NCBI GenBank assembly: GCA_035498035.1
Contig: DATKAN010000023.1
Coordinates: 1-64,000, forward strand
Origin: Nitrospiria bacterium
GTDB lineage: Bacteria; Nitrospirota; Nitrospiria; JACQBZ01
Direction of reading: 5' to 3'
Length of the DNA stretch: 64,000 bases
The notes under the pieces were generated by a model. That model was given only the letters and a program-made list of their open reading frames with translations. It ran no database searches and was not told the DNA's origin. The position numbers and the translations under genes were made by a program. Positions 25,622 to 33,648 of the stretch are shown here, one piece after another; positions within the stretch are counted from its first letter, which is position 1; every line of letters begins with the position of its first letter.

Positions 25622-27034
25622 TTGAAAGCCGCATCCATGGGCGATTTCATCCGTCGGAGCTTCGGGTCGACGTTGGCCGCGGCCGCCTGCCTGTGGGGCC
25701 TGACGGCGCTGTCGGGGTGCGGGCCGCCGGTGCAGCAATACGTCCAGGTGGACAACCTCCTGTCCCGGCAGCAGTACGCCGAGGCCGACGCCGTGATCGT
25801 GAAATACAAACCCGGCTACGGCGAGCGCAATGCCGTCCTCTATTATTTCGATCGCGGCATGATGCTGCATCTGGCCGGTCAGTATGCCGAGAGCAACCGG
25901 TTCCTGGCCCAGGCCGAGGACCGGATCGACCAGCTCTACACCAAGAGCGTCACGGGCGAGGGCGGGGCGATGCTGACCAACGACAACGCCCTCCCGTACG
26001 AAGGGGAGGATTTCGAGAAGGTCATGATCAACGTGATCGCGGCCCTCAATTACGTTTATCTCGGTCAATGGGACGACGCCCTGGTCGAGGCCCGGAAGGT
26101 GGACCACAAACTCGACCTCTTCAACGACGCGTACGAGAAAAAGAATGTCTACAAGCGGGACGCGCTGGCCCAGTACCTGAGCGGCATCCTCTACGAGGCG
26201 AAGGGCGAGGTGAACGACGCGTTTATCTCCTACCGCAAGGCCTATGAGGCCTACGGCGATTACCGCAAGAACTACGCCACGCCGATGCCTCCGCCGCTTC
26301 CGGCCGATCTCCTGAGGACGAGCGCGGCCCTGGGGTTCACGGAGGAACACCAGGACTACCTCCGGCAGTTTCCGGATACGCGATGGATCACCGAAAAGGA
26401 GCTGCAAAGCCGGTCGGAGCTGATTTTCATCAGTTACACGGGGCGGTCCCCCGTCAAGGAAGACACCTTCATCACCGCGCCGGTCCCCGACGGAAGGGGC
26501 GGGACCTACATTCTCCGCGTGGCCCTTCCGAAATTCGTGCCCCTGCCCGACAGGGTCCGCACGGCCGAGGTGCACCTCGTCCCGGAAGACGGGGCGGCCG
26601 CTTCGGGCGGCGCCGTTTCTGGGCGGGCCTTCCTGGCCGAAGACATTACGGCCATCGCGAAGAAAAACCTCGAAGACCGCATCGGGCGCATCACGGCCAA
26701 GGCGATCGCGCGGGCCACGGCCAAGTATCTGGCCTCGCGAACCATCCGGAATGAATTCTCCAAGGGCCAGGGGGGCGAATCGCTGGCCGGTTTCCTGGCG
26801 GATGTCGGCACGAATATCTATTCCGTCGCGACGGAGCAATCGGATAAGCGCAGCTGGCGGACGCTGCCGGGGGAGATCCAGATGGCGCGCGTGGCGGTCC
26901 CGCCCGGAACCTACACCGTTGCGGTGGAATACTACGACTCCGCCGGCGGATTGATCGAGCGAAAGGCCTTTCCCGGGACGACCCTGAAGGCCGGGGAGAA
27001 ACGGTTTGTGGGATACCGGATCCTCGGACGGTAA
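25622..27034 (+). CDS. COG3014-type lipoprotein with TPR-like N-terminus
   Basis: This is a 470-residue lipoprotein (Cys33 in LTALSGCGPP). The N-terminal ~200 residues look like helical repeats: 'YFDRGMMLHLAGQYAESNRFL', 'GQWDDALVEARKVDHKL' and 'YLSGILYEAKGEVNDAFISYRKA'. A C-terminal region with beta character follows ('GTYTVAVEYYDSAGG', 'AGEKRFVGYRIL'). This is the arrangement of the uncharacterised COG3014 family, usually found beside LpoB. The start is uncertain: TTG 25622 or ATG 25637, neither with a clear ribosome-binding site. Its function is unknown; the neighbourhood points to the peptidoglycan/outer-membrane interface. Confidence 0.75.
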   Translation: MKAASMGDFIRRSFGSTLAAAACLWGLTALSGCGPPVQQYVQVDNLLSRQQYAEADAVIVKYKPGYGERNAVLYYFDRGMMLHLAGQYAESNRFLAQAEDRIDQLYTKSVTGEGGAMLTNDNALPYEGEDFEKVMINVIAALNYVYLGQWDDALVEARKVDHKLDLFNDAYEKKNVYKRDALAQYLSGILYEAKGEVNDAFISYRKAYEAYGDYRKNYATPMPPPLPADLLRTSAALGFTEEHQDYLRQFPDTRWITEKELQSRSELIFISYTGRSPVKEDTFITAPVPDGRGGTYILRVALPKFVPLPDRVRTAEVHLVPEDGAAASGGAVSGRAFLAEDITAIAKKNLEDRIGRITAKAIARATAKYLASRTIRNEFSKGQGGESLAGFLADVGTNIYSVATEQSDKRSWRTLPGEIQMARVAVPPGTYTVAVEYYDSAGGLIERKAFPGTTLKAGEKRFVGYRILGR

Positions 27035-27057
27035 AATAAAATAGGTTCGCATATACC

Positions 27058-27134
27058 CGCCCAGCGAGCCGGCGAGCGGGAGGGGGAGGCTCCATCCCGT
27101 CTGAGGCGGATGGAGGGGGCGACGCCAGCCCCTT
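27058..27134. repeat. Dispersed repeat family B, copy 3 (inverted)
   Basis: Read on the minus strand it matches copies 1, 2 and 4, with AGGGGCTGGCGTCGCCCCC at one end and GAGGGGGAG/CAGCGAGCC sequence at the other. The centre is ATCCCGTCTGAGGCGGAT, a hairpin different from the other copies. It fills the gap before the second LPP20-like gene. Confidence 0.85.
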
Positions 27135-27156
27135 AAACCGATCAGGAGGAGATGTC

Positions 27157-28254
27157 ATGGCTTTCGATCGCACCAGACCTTGTGCCACGCGCCGTGTTTG
27201 GGGGACCCGGACGGCATGGATCGTCGGGCTGATCCTGTCGTTGGGCCCGGCCTCTCCCGTCCGCGCCGCGACCGAGCCGGATTGGGTGAACGGATCGGGC
27301 AAGAAGTATCCCGCTGAGATGTACCTCACCGGCGTCGGCTATGCGGACACCCGCCAGGCGGCGGAGGACCGGGCCTATGCCGCGATCTCGAAGATTTTCA
27401 CGGCCGAGATCAATTCCAAGACGGAGGAATGGGAAAAATACCTCCAGTCGGATTCGAAGGGACGGACCGAGGACAGCCGGCAGATCAACATCGAGCAGGC
27501 GACGGAGGTCTCGACCAAGAAGGTGCTGGAAAACGTGACGATCGCCGAGAGCTGGCTGGACGAGTCCAAGGCGCTCTACTACGCCCTGGCCGTCATGGAC
27601 CGGCCTCACGCCACGTCGGCCCTTCGGGACCGGATCGCCTCGCTGGATCTCAAGGTGGACGAGTTGTTGAAACAGGCCAAACAGGGGGACCACAAGCTTC
27701 AAACCGTCCGGGCCCTCCATTCGGCGGTCGCAAATCTTCTGCTCCGCGAGGCGTACAACGCGGAGCTCCGCGTCGTCAACCCGGCGGGGAAGGGGTCCGA
27801 AAGCGACGTCAGCCTGGCCGGGACCAACCGGGAGCTTCGCGAGTTCCTGGCCAAAAATTTCAAGATCGCGGTGGCGGTCGGAGGCGACAACAGCGAGGCG
27901 ATCCGAGCGGCGATCGTGGAAGGCTTGAACCGTCAGGGCCTGCCGGTCGCCTCGGCCGTTTCCGCCGCCGATTCCCGGCCCGACCTGCTGGTCAAGGGTT
28001 CGGTGACCCTTGACCCGGTGCAGCTTCCGGCAAGCGGGACGCCGCGGACTCATTTCGTGCGCTGGGCGGCGGCCTTTGACCTCACCGACGAAGCCTCGCA
28101 GCAGGTGATCGGAAGCGTGGCCCGGCAGGGGCGCGAAGGACACCTGACGGCCGCGGAGGCCGAGGCCCGCGCGTTGCGGACGGCCGAGCAGGAGGTGGCC
28201 GGCGAGGTCGGCGGCCAGATCGCCGATTTCATCTACGGAAAGGAGGAACAGTGA
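27157..28254 (+). CDS. LPP20-like exported protein with extended C-terminal domain
   Basis: The 365-residue protein has a signal peptide with an Ala-rich cleavage region (SPVRAATE) and no lipobox cysteine. The mature N-terminus has 'EPDWVNGSGKKYPAEMYLTG' and 'GVGYADTRQAAEDRAYAAISKIF', the LPP20 pattern also present in the gene at 23341. The second half (about 210-365) adds another domain with 'FKIAVAVGGDNSEAIRAAIV' and 'PDLLVKGSVTLDPV', reminiscent of LPS-assembly or CsgG-like nucleotide-binding-fold lipoproteins, but I cannot assign it. A GGAGGAG site precedes the ATG. It is the penultimate gene of the cluster. Confidence 0.7.
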   Translation: MAFDRTRPCATRRVWGTRTAWIVGLILSLGPASPVRAATEPDWVNGSGKKYPAEMYLTGVGYADTRQAAEDRAYAAISKIFTAEINSKTEEWEKYLQSDSKGRTEDSRQINIEQATEVSTKKVLENVTIAESWLDESKALYYALAVMDRPHATSALRDRIASLDLKVDELLKQAKQGDHKLQTVRALHSAVANLLLREAYNAELRVVNPAGKGSESDVSLAGTNRELREFLAKNFKIAVAVGGDNSEAIRAAIVEGLNRQGLPVASAVSAADSRPDLLVKGSVTLDPVQLPASGTPRTHFVRWAAAFDLTDEASQQVIGSVARQGREGHLTAAEAEARALRTAEQEVAGEVGGQIADFIYGKEEQ

Positions 28255-28451
28255 TGTCGCGATTATTTAAAACAGCCGCAACGCTCCCGTGGGTGTTTAT
28301 CATCGCGTTCTCGATCGGGCTCGGGGGTTGCAAGTCAACTCCGCCCGCGCCTCCCGGGCGTCCCGACAGCGATAAAATCCAGAAGGACTCCGAGAAGGGC
28401 ATGCAGGACCTGGAGAAAGAAGAAGATCGCCGGGGCACGGGCGGTTATTGA
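28254..28451 (+). CDS. Small lipoprotein
   Basis: This is a 65-residue protein with a signal sequence and lipobox LGLGGC (Cys26), followed by a Pro-rich then highly charged tail ('DKIQKDSEKGMQDLEKEEDR'). AGGAGG lies seven bases before the ATG, which overlaps the previous stop. No family is recognised. It resembles the small lipoproteins that often close LPP20/LpoB clusters. The following 237 bases before the next gene show no obvious gene, terminator or promoter. Confidence 0.7.
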   Translation: MSRLFKTAATLPWVFIIAFSIGLGGCKSTPPAPPGRPDSDKIQKDSEKGMQDLEKEEDRRGTGGY

Positions 28452-28688
28452 GCATTCCGTTCTCCGGGTTCCCCACGCATCTATGGTTTGATCGATCCTC
28501 GTCTTCATCCTTGAGCCTTTCCCCCGCCTAAGCGTTCGGCCGGGTCGGCTTCGGTGCTCTGTGCCCGAAGGGGACGGGGTCTTGCACTAGGCGATCCAAC
28601 CGTGTTAGCATTTTTATCAGCGCGAAACTCCCGAAGGCCATACCCGAAATCCGAACGCGTGTTCTAAAATCAGAGGCGAGGGCATTGC

Positions 28689-31310
28689 ATGGACCCGCAG
28701 GATCAATCGGCGGAATATTCAGTTCTACAGGCCGACTCCCGGCAGTACCAGACGCTGCTCGAGGTCTCGAAGTCCATCGCCGCGCATCGCGACCTCAAGG
28801 CCTTGCTTCAGGACCTGGCCAAGCGGATTCCTTCGGTGGAGCCGTTCGAATACATCGGACTCATCCTGCACGATCCCGAGCGCAATAGGATGCGAGCCTA
28901 TTACATCGGGACAAGCGATAACGACAGCCTTCCCCCCGGTCTTGAACTGCCGGTGGAGGAATCCGCCGGCGGATGGGTCTATCAAACCCAGCGGCCGCTG
29001 GTGGTGCCGCGTCTCGAGGGCGAGGCCCGATTTCCGAAGGTAACCGAGATCCTCAGGAAAATCGGAGCGCAGTCCTACTGCATGTTTCCCCTGACGACGG
29101 CGGTGCGGCGCCTGGGCGCGATGTTCATCGCCCGAAAGAGTCCGTCGGAGTTCAAGGAGGCCGAGAAGGATTTCCTTCAACAGGTCGTCAACCAGGTCGC
29201 GGTCACGGTGGACAACGTGCTCAACTACGAAAGCGGGCAGCTCGCCCAGCGGCAGCTCGCGCTCGAGCGCGACCGGCTGCGTCTTCTCCTGGAGGTGACG
29301 GAATCGATCGCATCGCACCGCGACCCGGAGGAGCTGTTTCGGGATCTCGCCCGGCGTCTTCCTCCGGTCGTGCCCTTCGATTACATCAACGTGGTCCTGC
29401 ACGAGCCGGCGCGCGATACCATGCGCCTCTGCTTCCTGGTGACCGCGAAACCCAGCACCTTCAAGCTGGGACAGGAACTGTCCATCGATGAATCGCCCGG
29501 GGGCCTGGTCTGGAAGACCCAGCAACCTCTGAGCGTGAACGACATCGCCCAGGAGCGCCGCTTCCCGTGGCTGATGACAAAGCTGCGTGAGAACGGCGTC
29601 CAATCCTTCTGCGTGGTCCCCCTGACAACGGCGCAGCGCCGTCTGGGGGCGATGGGGTTCGGGACCTTTCAGAAGAGGGCCTATCAGGAGGCCGAACTCA
29701 CCTTCATGCGGCAGGTGGCCAATCAAGTGGCCGTCGCGGTGGACAATGCGCTCAATTACGAGGCGGTCCAGGCTTCTCAGCAAAAACTGGCGCGGGAGCG
29801 GGACCGTCAGCAGCTTTTATTGGAAATCAATAACGCGGTGGTCTCCAACCTGGAATTGGAAGACGTCTTCACCGCGATCAGCGCCTCGCTGCGGAAGGTC
29901 ATTCAGCACGACGGTTCCAGCCTGGTGCTGTACAACCCGGAGACCGGTCTTCTCCGCGTCCACGTGCTCGACTTCGCGAACAACACCAGCTTCGTCGAGG
30001 AGAAACAGGCGGACTCGAACTGCAATTCACCGGCCGGGATCGCCATCGCCTCGGGAGAGCCGGAGCTGTTCGGGGAGCAGGACCTGAAGCGGATGTCGTC
30101 CGAATGCCAAATGGCGCAGCGGCTCATCGCCGTGGGGGTGAAATCCCTCTGCTGCATTCCGTTGTTCTCCCACAACCGGGTGCTGGGTACGCTTAATTTG
30201 GGCCGGCGACGGGACGACGCGTTCGGTCGGGAAGAGGTCGATCTTCTGCGGCAGGCGGCTCAACAGATCGCCATTGCGGTCGAAAATGGACTGGCCTATC
30301 GGGAAATCGCCGAGCTGAAGGAAAAGCTCGACAAGGAGAAACTCTATCTTGAGGAAGAAATCCGCACCGAGTACAATTTCGAGCAGATCATCGGCGAAAG
30401 CGCGGCGTTGAAGCGCATTCTGAAGCAGGTGGAAACGGTCTCTCCCACGGACTCCACGGTGCTGATCCAGGGCGAGACCGGAACCGGAAAAGAGCTGATC
30501 GCGCGGGCCATCCACAACCTGAGCGGTCGGCGCGAGCGGACCTTCGTCAAGATGAACTGTGCGGCCATCCCGACGGGCCTGCTGGAAAGCGAATTATTCG
30601 GACACGAGAAGGGCGCGTTCACCGGGGCCATCGCCCAAAAAGTCGGCCGTTTCGAACTGGCCCATCAGGGGACGATCTTTCTCGATGAGGTCGGCGACAT
30701 CCCGCTGGAGCTTCAGTCCAAGTTGCTGCGGGTGATCCAGGAACAGGAGTTCGAGCGCCTCGGGAGCACGAAAACCATCAAGGTGAACGTCCGCCTGGTG
30801 GCGGCGACGAACCAGGCCCTGGCCCAGATGGTCGCCGACAAGCGCTTCCGCGGCGACCTCTACTACCGCCTGAACGTGTTTCCCATCAGGGTCCCTCCCC
30901 TCCGGGAGCGTCCCGAGGACATCCCCTTGCTCGTCCGATATTTTGCCCAGCAATATTCGCGGCAGATGAAAAAAGAGATCGAGACGATACCGGCCGAGAC
31001 GATGACGGAGCTCTCCCGGTATCATTGGCCGGGCAACATCCGGGAGCTCGAAAACTTGATCGAGCGTTCCGTCATCCTGTCCCAGGGACCCGATCTCCGT
31101 GTTTCGCTCGGAGAATTTAAAATGCAGACCACGCCGGCTTCCGATGGGGAGGCCACCTTGGAAGCGGCCGAGCGCAAACACATCCTCAACGCGCTCCGGG
31201 AAACCAACTGGGTGATCGGGGGGCCCTCCGGCGCCGCCGCCCGCCTCGGAATGAAACGGACGACCTTGCAATCCAAGATTCAAAAGCTCGGCATTTCCCG
31301 CCATACCTAA
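28689..31310 (+). CDS. Sigma54-dependent transcriptional activator with three GAF domains (FhlA-like)
   Basis: This is an 873-residue enhancer-binding protein. Three GAF domains (about 18-170, 190-350 and 370-530) share internal repeats such as 'HRDLKALLQDLAKRIP' and 'HRDPEELFRDLARRLP'. The AAA+ domain follows: Walker A GETGTGKE near 595, the sigma54-contacting GAFTGA loop near 642, and 'GTIFLDEVGDIPLELQSKLL' as Walker B. A Fis-type helix-turn-helix ends the protein ('GAAARLGMKRTTLQSKIQKL'). GAF domains bind small ligands, but the signal here is unknown. A near-consensus sigma54 promoter lies 310 bases downstream, ahead of a string of small genes and an RND pump, which are the probable targets. 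Confidence 0.95.
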   Translation: MDPQDQSAEYSVLQADSRQYQTLLEVSKSIAAHRDLKALLQDLAKRIPSVEPFEYIGLILHDPERNRMRAYYIGTSDNDSLPPGLELPVEESAGGWVYQTQRPLVVPRLEGEARFPKVTEILRKIGAQSYCMFPLTTAVRRLGAMFIARKSPSEFKEAEKDFLQQVVNQVAVTVDNVLNYESGQLAQRQLALERDRLRLLLEVTESIASHRDPEELFRDLARRLPPVVPFDYINVVLHEPARDTMRLCFLVTAKPSTFKLGQELSIDESPGGLVWKTQQPLSVNDIAQERRFPWLMTKLRENGVQSFCVVPLTTAQRRLGAMGFGTFQKRAYQEAELTFMRQVANQVAVAVDNALNYEAVQASQQKLARERDRQQLLLEINNAVVSNLELEDVFTAISASLRKVIQHDGSSLVLYNPETGLLRVHVLDFANNTSFVEEKQADSNCNSPAGIAIASGEPELFGEQDLKRMSSECQMAQRLIAVGVKSLCCIPLFSHNRVLGTLNLGRRRDDAFGREEVDLLRQAAQQIAIAVENGLAYREIAELKEKLDKEKLYLEEEIRTEYNFEQIIGESAALKRILKQVETVSPTDSTVLIQGETGTGKELIARAIHNLSGRRERTFVKMNCAAIPTGLLESELFGHEKGAFTGAIAQKVGRFELAHQGTIFLDEVGDIPLELQSKLLRVIQEQEFERLGSTKTIKVNVRLVAATNQALAQMVADKRFRGDLYYRLNVFPIRVPPLRERPEDIPLLVRYFAQQYSRQMKKEIETIPAETMTELSRYHWPGNIRELENLIERSVILSQGPDLRVSLGEFKMQTTPASDGEATLEAAERKHILNALRETNWVIGGPSGAAARLGMKRTTLQSKIQKLGISRHT

Positions 31311-31482
31311 GGACGCCCCTTCGGTGCCTCTTCCCCGGTGCCGCCCTTCCATCCGAACAACAACCCTTCCCCAGGCAAATTTTAGCGATCCAAGACCCTG
31401 TCGATTTTTGAGCCCTCCGAACGACTATCGAATGAATAGGGTCTTCCCGCTCATGCAGCCGTATGGGTATAGAGCCGATGGG

Positions 31483-31531
31483 TCGGCACCCTGCCGATAT
31501 TTCGGCGAAACGATTTCGGCAGCGCGCCGAA
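31483..31531. promoter_or_regulatory. Candidate enhancer (UAS) for the sigma54 activator
   Basis: Two inverted repeats lie ~115-160 bases upstream of the predicted sigma54 transcription start: TCGGCA-ccc-TGCCGA (31483-31497) and TTCGGCG (31501-31507)...CGCCGAA (31525-31531). Spacing and dyad symmetry fit enhancer sites for bacterial enhancer-binding proteins. Nothing else is evident in the 359-base gap 31311-31669 apart from the promoter. Confidence 0.5.
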
Positions 31532-31617
31532 CTTGAAACTACTGGGAGTCCTCAAGGAAACCATAACTATTTTTTGTTTCAGTGACTTGGTATGTTTTAA
31601 CCGGGCCGGCACAAGCG

Positions 31618-31632
31618 TGGCACGAGGATTGC
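31618..31632 (+). promoter_or_regulatory. Sigma54 (-24/-12) promoter
   Basis: TGGCACGAGGATTGC matches the RpoN consensus TGGCACG-N4-TTGC at every defined position, with the GG and GC elements spaced exactly 10 bases apart. Transcription would start near 31644 and read into the STAS-like gene at 31670. Confidence 0.9.
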
Positions 31633-31669
31633 TCATTGGCATAGGCCATATGAGGAGTGAAAAAATCCC

Positions 31670-31948
31670 GTGCTGAAAATTACAACGCAGATGAAGGCCG
31701 GCATTTTGCAAGTTGTTCTGGAAGGAGAACTCGCGGGTCCCTGGGTGAAGGAACTGGAACTTAGCTGGCGCTCCGCAACCGGATCGAGGCCGGGTCCCCC
31801 GGTGCGGGTGGATCTAAGCTCGGTCGCCTTCATTGATGAGGAGGGACAAGGACTGTTGGAAAAAATGCACGGGGAAGGTGTCGAGTTGAAGGCATCCGGG
31901 TGTATGAACAAATGTATCATTGAAAGGATCATCCGGCCGCGGGGTTAA
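31670..31948 (+). CDS. STAS-like (anti-sigma antagonist-like) protein
   Basis: This is a 92-residue protein with a STAS-type fold pattern: 'GILQVVLEGELAGPWVKELEL' (first strand pair), 'PVRVDLSSVAFIDEEGQGLLEKMHGEG' (the core strand and helix), then a short tail 'SGCMNKCIIERI'. The phosphorylatable Ser/Thr of SpoIIAA would be near 'DLSSVAFIDEEG', where Asp/Glu occupy the DSxG position. It may therefore act as a constitutive scaffold rather than a switch. The start is GTG with GAGGAG upstream. It is the first gene behind the sigma54 promoter. What it partners with is unknown. Confidence 0.75.
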   Translation: MLKITTQMKAGILQVVLEGELAGPWVKELELSWRSATGSRPGPPVRVDLSSVAFIDEEGQGLLEKMHGEGVELKASGCMNKCIIERIIRPRG

Positions 31949-31987
31949 GATGACGACGACATTTAACGCAGCGGGAGGAGGTGTTCC

Positions 31988-32194
31988 ATGAATTGCCCAC
32001 GATGCGGAGGATTAATGACGGACGACTGGTTCCAGGATCTGCTGGACGATACGGGGCGGCTTCATTTTGAGGGTCTTCGTTGTCTCGTTTGCGGCGAGGT
32101 TCTGGATCCCGTCATTCTTCATAATCGTCGGGTCGGACCGGAAGGCCTGCCGGGCCGTCGCCGCCGGCGCTTGAACCCGGCGGGGGTTTCGTAA
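31988..32194 (+). CDS. Small zinc-ribbon protein
   Basis: This is a 68-residue protein with two CxxC knuckles (CPRCGG near residue 3 and CLVCGE near 32) separated by a hydrophobic-acidic stretch, forming a probable zinc ribbon. A basic tail follows ('GRRRRRLNPAG'). A strong GGGAGGAGG ribosome-binding site precedes the ATG. Proteins of this kind recur in sigma54-linked stress operons of several phyla. Molecular function is unknown; nucleic-acid or protein binding is possible. Confidence 0.8.
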   Translation: MNCPRCGGLMTDDWFQDLLDDTGRLHFEGLRCLVCGEVLDPVILHNRRVGPEGLPGRRRRRLNPAGVS

Positions 32195-32213
32195 AACCTG
32201 GTTCCCTGGAAAG

Positions 32214-32390
32214 ATGGTGGTGGAAATGAAAGGCGGTTATCCGTTTATCCCGGTTGGCGTGATTTTATTCTATCTGGCCATTGGATTGGCGATTTTCGCG
32301 TACGCCATCGCGATCCGGCTGCTTCCGACGAAGGTTAAGATCCCGGTCGTGAGTTGTTCGCTCGAAAAAATCAGGGTCCGGCTGCGTTAA
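32214..32390 (+). CDS. 58-residue single-pass membrane protein
   Basis: The reading frame starts ATGGTGGTGGAA and encodes a short hydrophilic start, one strongly hydrophobic segment of ~24 residues ('VGVILFYLAIGLAIFAYAIA'), and a basic tail 'KIRVRLR'. The positive-inside pattern suggests the C-terminus is cytoplasmic. Start choice between 32214 and an ATG at 32226 is open; GGAAAG and GGTGG lie nearby. It is in line with the other small genes of the sigma54 unit. Confidence 0.6.
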   Translation: MVVEMKGGYPFIPVGVILFYLAIGLAIFAYAIAIRLLPTKVKIPVVSCSLEKIRVRLR

Positions 32391-32420
32391 TTTCCCGGGG
32401 TTAGGAATTTGGAGGCTTTC

Positions 32421-32507
32421 ATGAAAGGGAGAACCATCAAGGGGTGGGTGGCTCGGATGATGATCGGGACGCTCCTTCTACTCGCGGCAAGAATGAATCG
32501 GAAGTGA
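32421..32507 (+). CDS. 28-residue micropeptide
   Basis: A perfect GGAGG sits six bases before an ATG. The frame encodes a basic start, a hydrophobic stretch 'MMIGTLLLLAARM' and a basic end. Position, spacing and ribosome-binding site argue for translation, but the frame is so short that chance cannot be excluded. Confidence 0.4.
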   Translation: MKGRTIKGWVARMMIGTLLLLAARMNRK

Positions 32508-32549
32508 CATCCCATGCCGGCCCGCAGTCTGAAAGAGGGAGGTGGGAAG

Positions 32550-32813
32550 ATGAGGACGAATTTCGAGTCCGAGACGACGATCAGTCCGCAGGAAATCAGG
32601 TTGAGCGAGAATGCCTTCTGGTCGGTCCATGGCCGTTCCAATGAAATTGAGATCGAGTGTCGGGAAGGCATGGTATGGATCACGGAGGAGGGCGATCACC
32701 GCGACCTCGTCCTGCACGCGGGGCAACGGTTCAGAAATGAAAAGCGGGGGCTGATCATCGTCCAGGCGCTCGCGGGCGCGAAGATAACCGTAAACGGCGG
32801 GCGGAGCGGATGA
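32550..32813 (+). CDS. DUF2917 domain protein
   Basis: This is an 87-residue protein matching the DUF2917 pattern 'L..NA.WSVHGRSNEIEIECREGMVWITEEGDHRDLVLHAGQRFR'. It is a small cupin-like beta-barrel. GGAGG lies seven bases before the chosen ATG; an earlier in-frame ATG at 32514 lacks a site. DUF2917 genes frequently accompany the GAF-sigma54/STAS cluster. Function is unknown. Confidence 0.8.
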   Translation: MRTNFESETTISPQEIRLSENAFWSVHGRSNEIEIECREGMVWITEEGDHRDLVLHAGQRFRNEKRGLIIVQALAGAKITVNGGRSG

Positions 32814-32878
32814 CAACAGGTCGACCGAGTAACGGTATTGCGAAAGACATCATTCAAACCGGTCCGGAATAACGAACA

Positions 32879-33574
32879 ATGAAAATGGAGCGCATTAAAA
32901 TGCATAACGCACAAGACACAATCGAACAGAGGCCGCACGGGAAGATTCTTACATCGTTCCCCAAACTCATCGACGGGCCCGTCTATCTCAACGGCCACAA
33001 CGCCGTGAGCTCTTACGGGGCCAACAGCTACTTCATCAAAAGCCAGGGCGGGAACTGGCTGGTGGATTCCCCGCGATTTGACCCGGCCCTGGTCGAACAG
33101 TTCCGGAAATGGGGAGGGATCCGGTATATCTTCCTGACCCATCGGGATGACGTCGCCGATGCGGACCGCTATGCACGGGCGTTTGGGGCGGACCGGATCA
33201 TTCATGAGGGGGACCGTTCGGCTCAGCCGGATGCCGAGATGATTTTGAAGGGCGACGAGGATGTCGTTATGGCCCCGGCCCGTCTGATTCACACCCCGGG
33301 CCACACCCGAGGACATGGCGTGCTTCTCTGGAATGGAAAATATCTGTTCACGGGAGATCACCTCTCCTGGTCGCCGGAGGACCAGGCCCTGCGATCCGGC
33401 CGGGATTACTGCTGGTATTCCTGGAAGGAGCAGACCCGCTCCGTCGAGAAGCTGGCCCGCCATGCCGGCATCGAATGGGTCCTGCCCGGCCATGGGGGAC
33501 GAAAGCAGGTCCCCGTCGGCGAATTTCCAAAATGGGTCCAAGAAACGGCGCAGTGGATGAAGGGGCGAACTTAA
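32879..33574 (+). CDS. Metallo-beta-lactamase-fold hydrolase with altered metal site
   Basis: This is a 231-residue protein of the metallo-beta-lactamase superfamily. The first metal motif reads THRDDVADA instead of THxHxDH. Later ligands remain: 'TPGHTRGHGVLL', 'FTGDHLSW' and 'VLPGHGGRK'. A subgroup with this HRDDVAD version exists beside ferredoxin-like and rubrerythrin-like genes elsewhere, so the change need not be inactivating, but a normal binuclear zinc site cannot form. The start is uncertain, with ATG codons at 32879, 32885 and 32900. It sits between the DUF2917 gene and the RND pump. Confidence 0.8.
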   Translation: MKMERIKMHNAQDTIEQRPHGKILTSFPKLIDGPVYLNGHNAVSSYGANSYFIKSQGGNWLVDSPRFDPALVEQFRKWGGIRYIFLTHRDDVADADRYARAFGADRIIHEGDRSAQPDAEMILKGDEDVVMAPARLIHTPGHTRGHGVLLWNGKYLFTGDHLSWSPEDQALRSGRDYCWYSWKEQTRSVEKLARHAGIEWVLPGHGGRKQVPVGEFPKWVQETAQWMKGRT

Positions 33575-33648
33575 AATATCGATAACGCAGCCTCCGGAAC
33601 CCAACGCGGATTGACATCGCGGTGAATTTAAATCAAGAGGAGATTTTC

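Noticed and set aside
31324-31536. 70-codon frame in the gap before the STAS-like gene
   Set aside because: The region holds the enhancer dyads and shows no ribosome-binding site or recognisable protein pattern.
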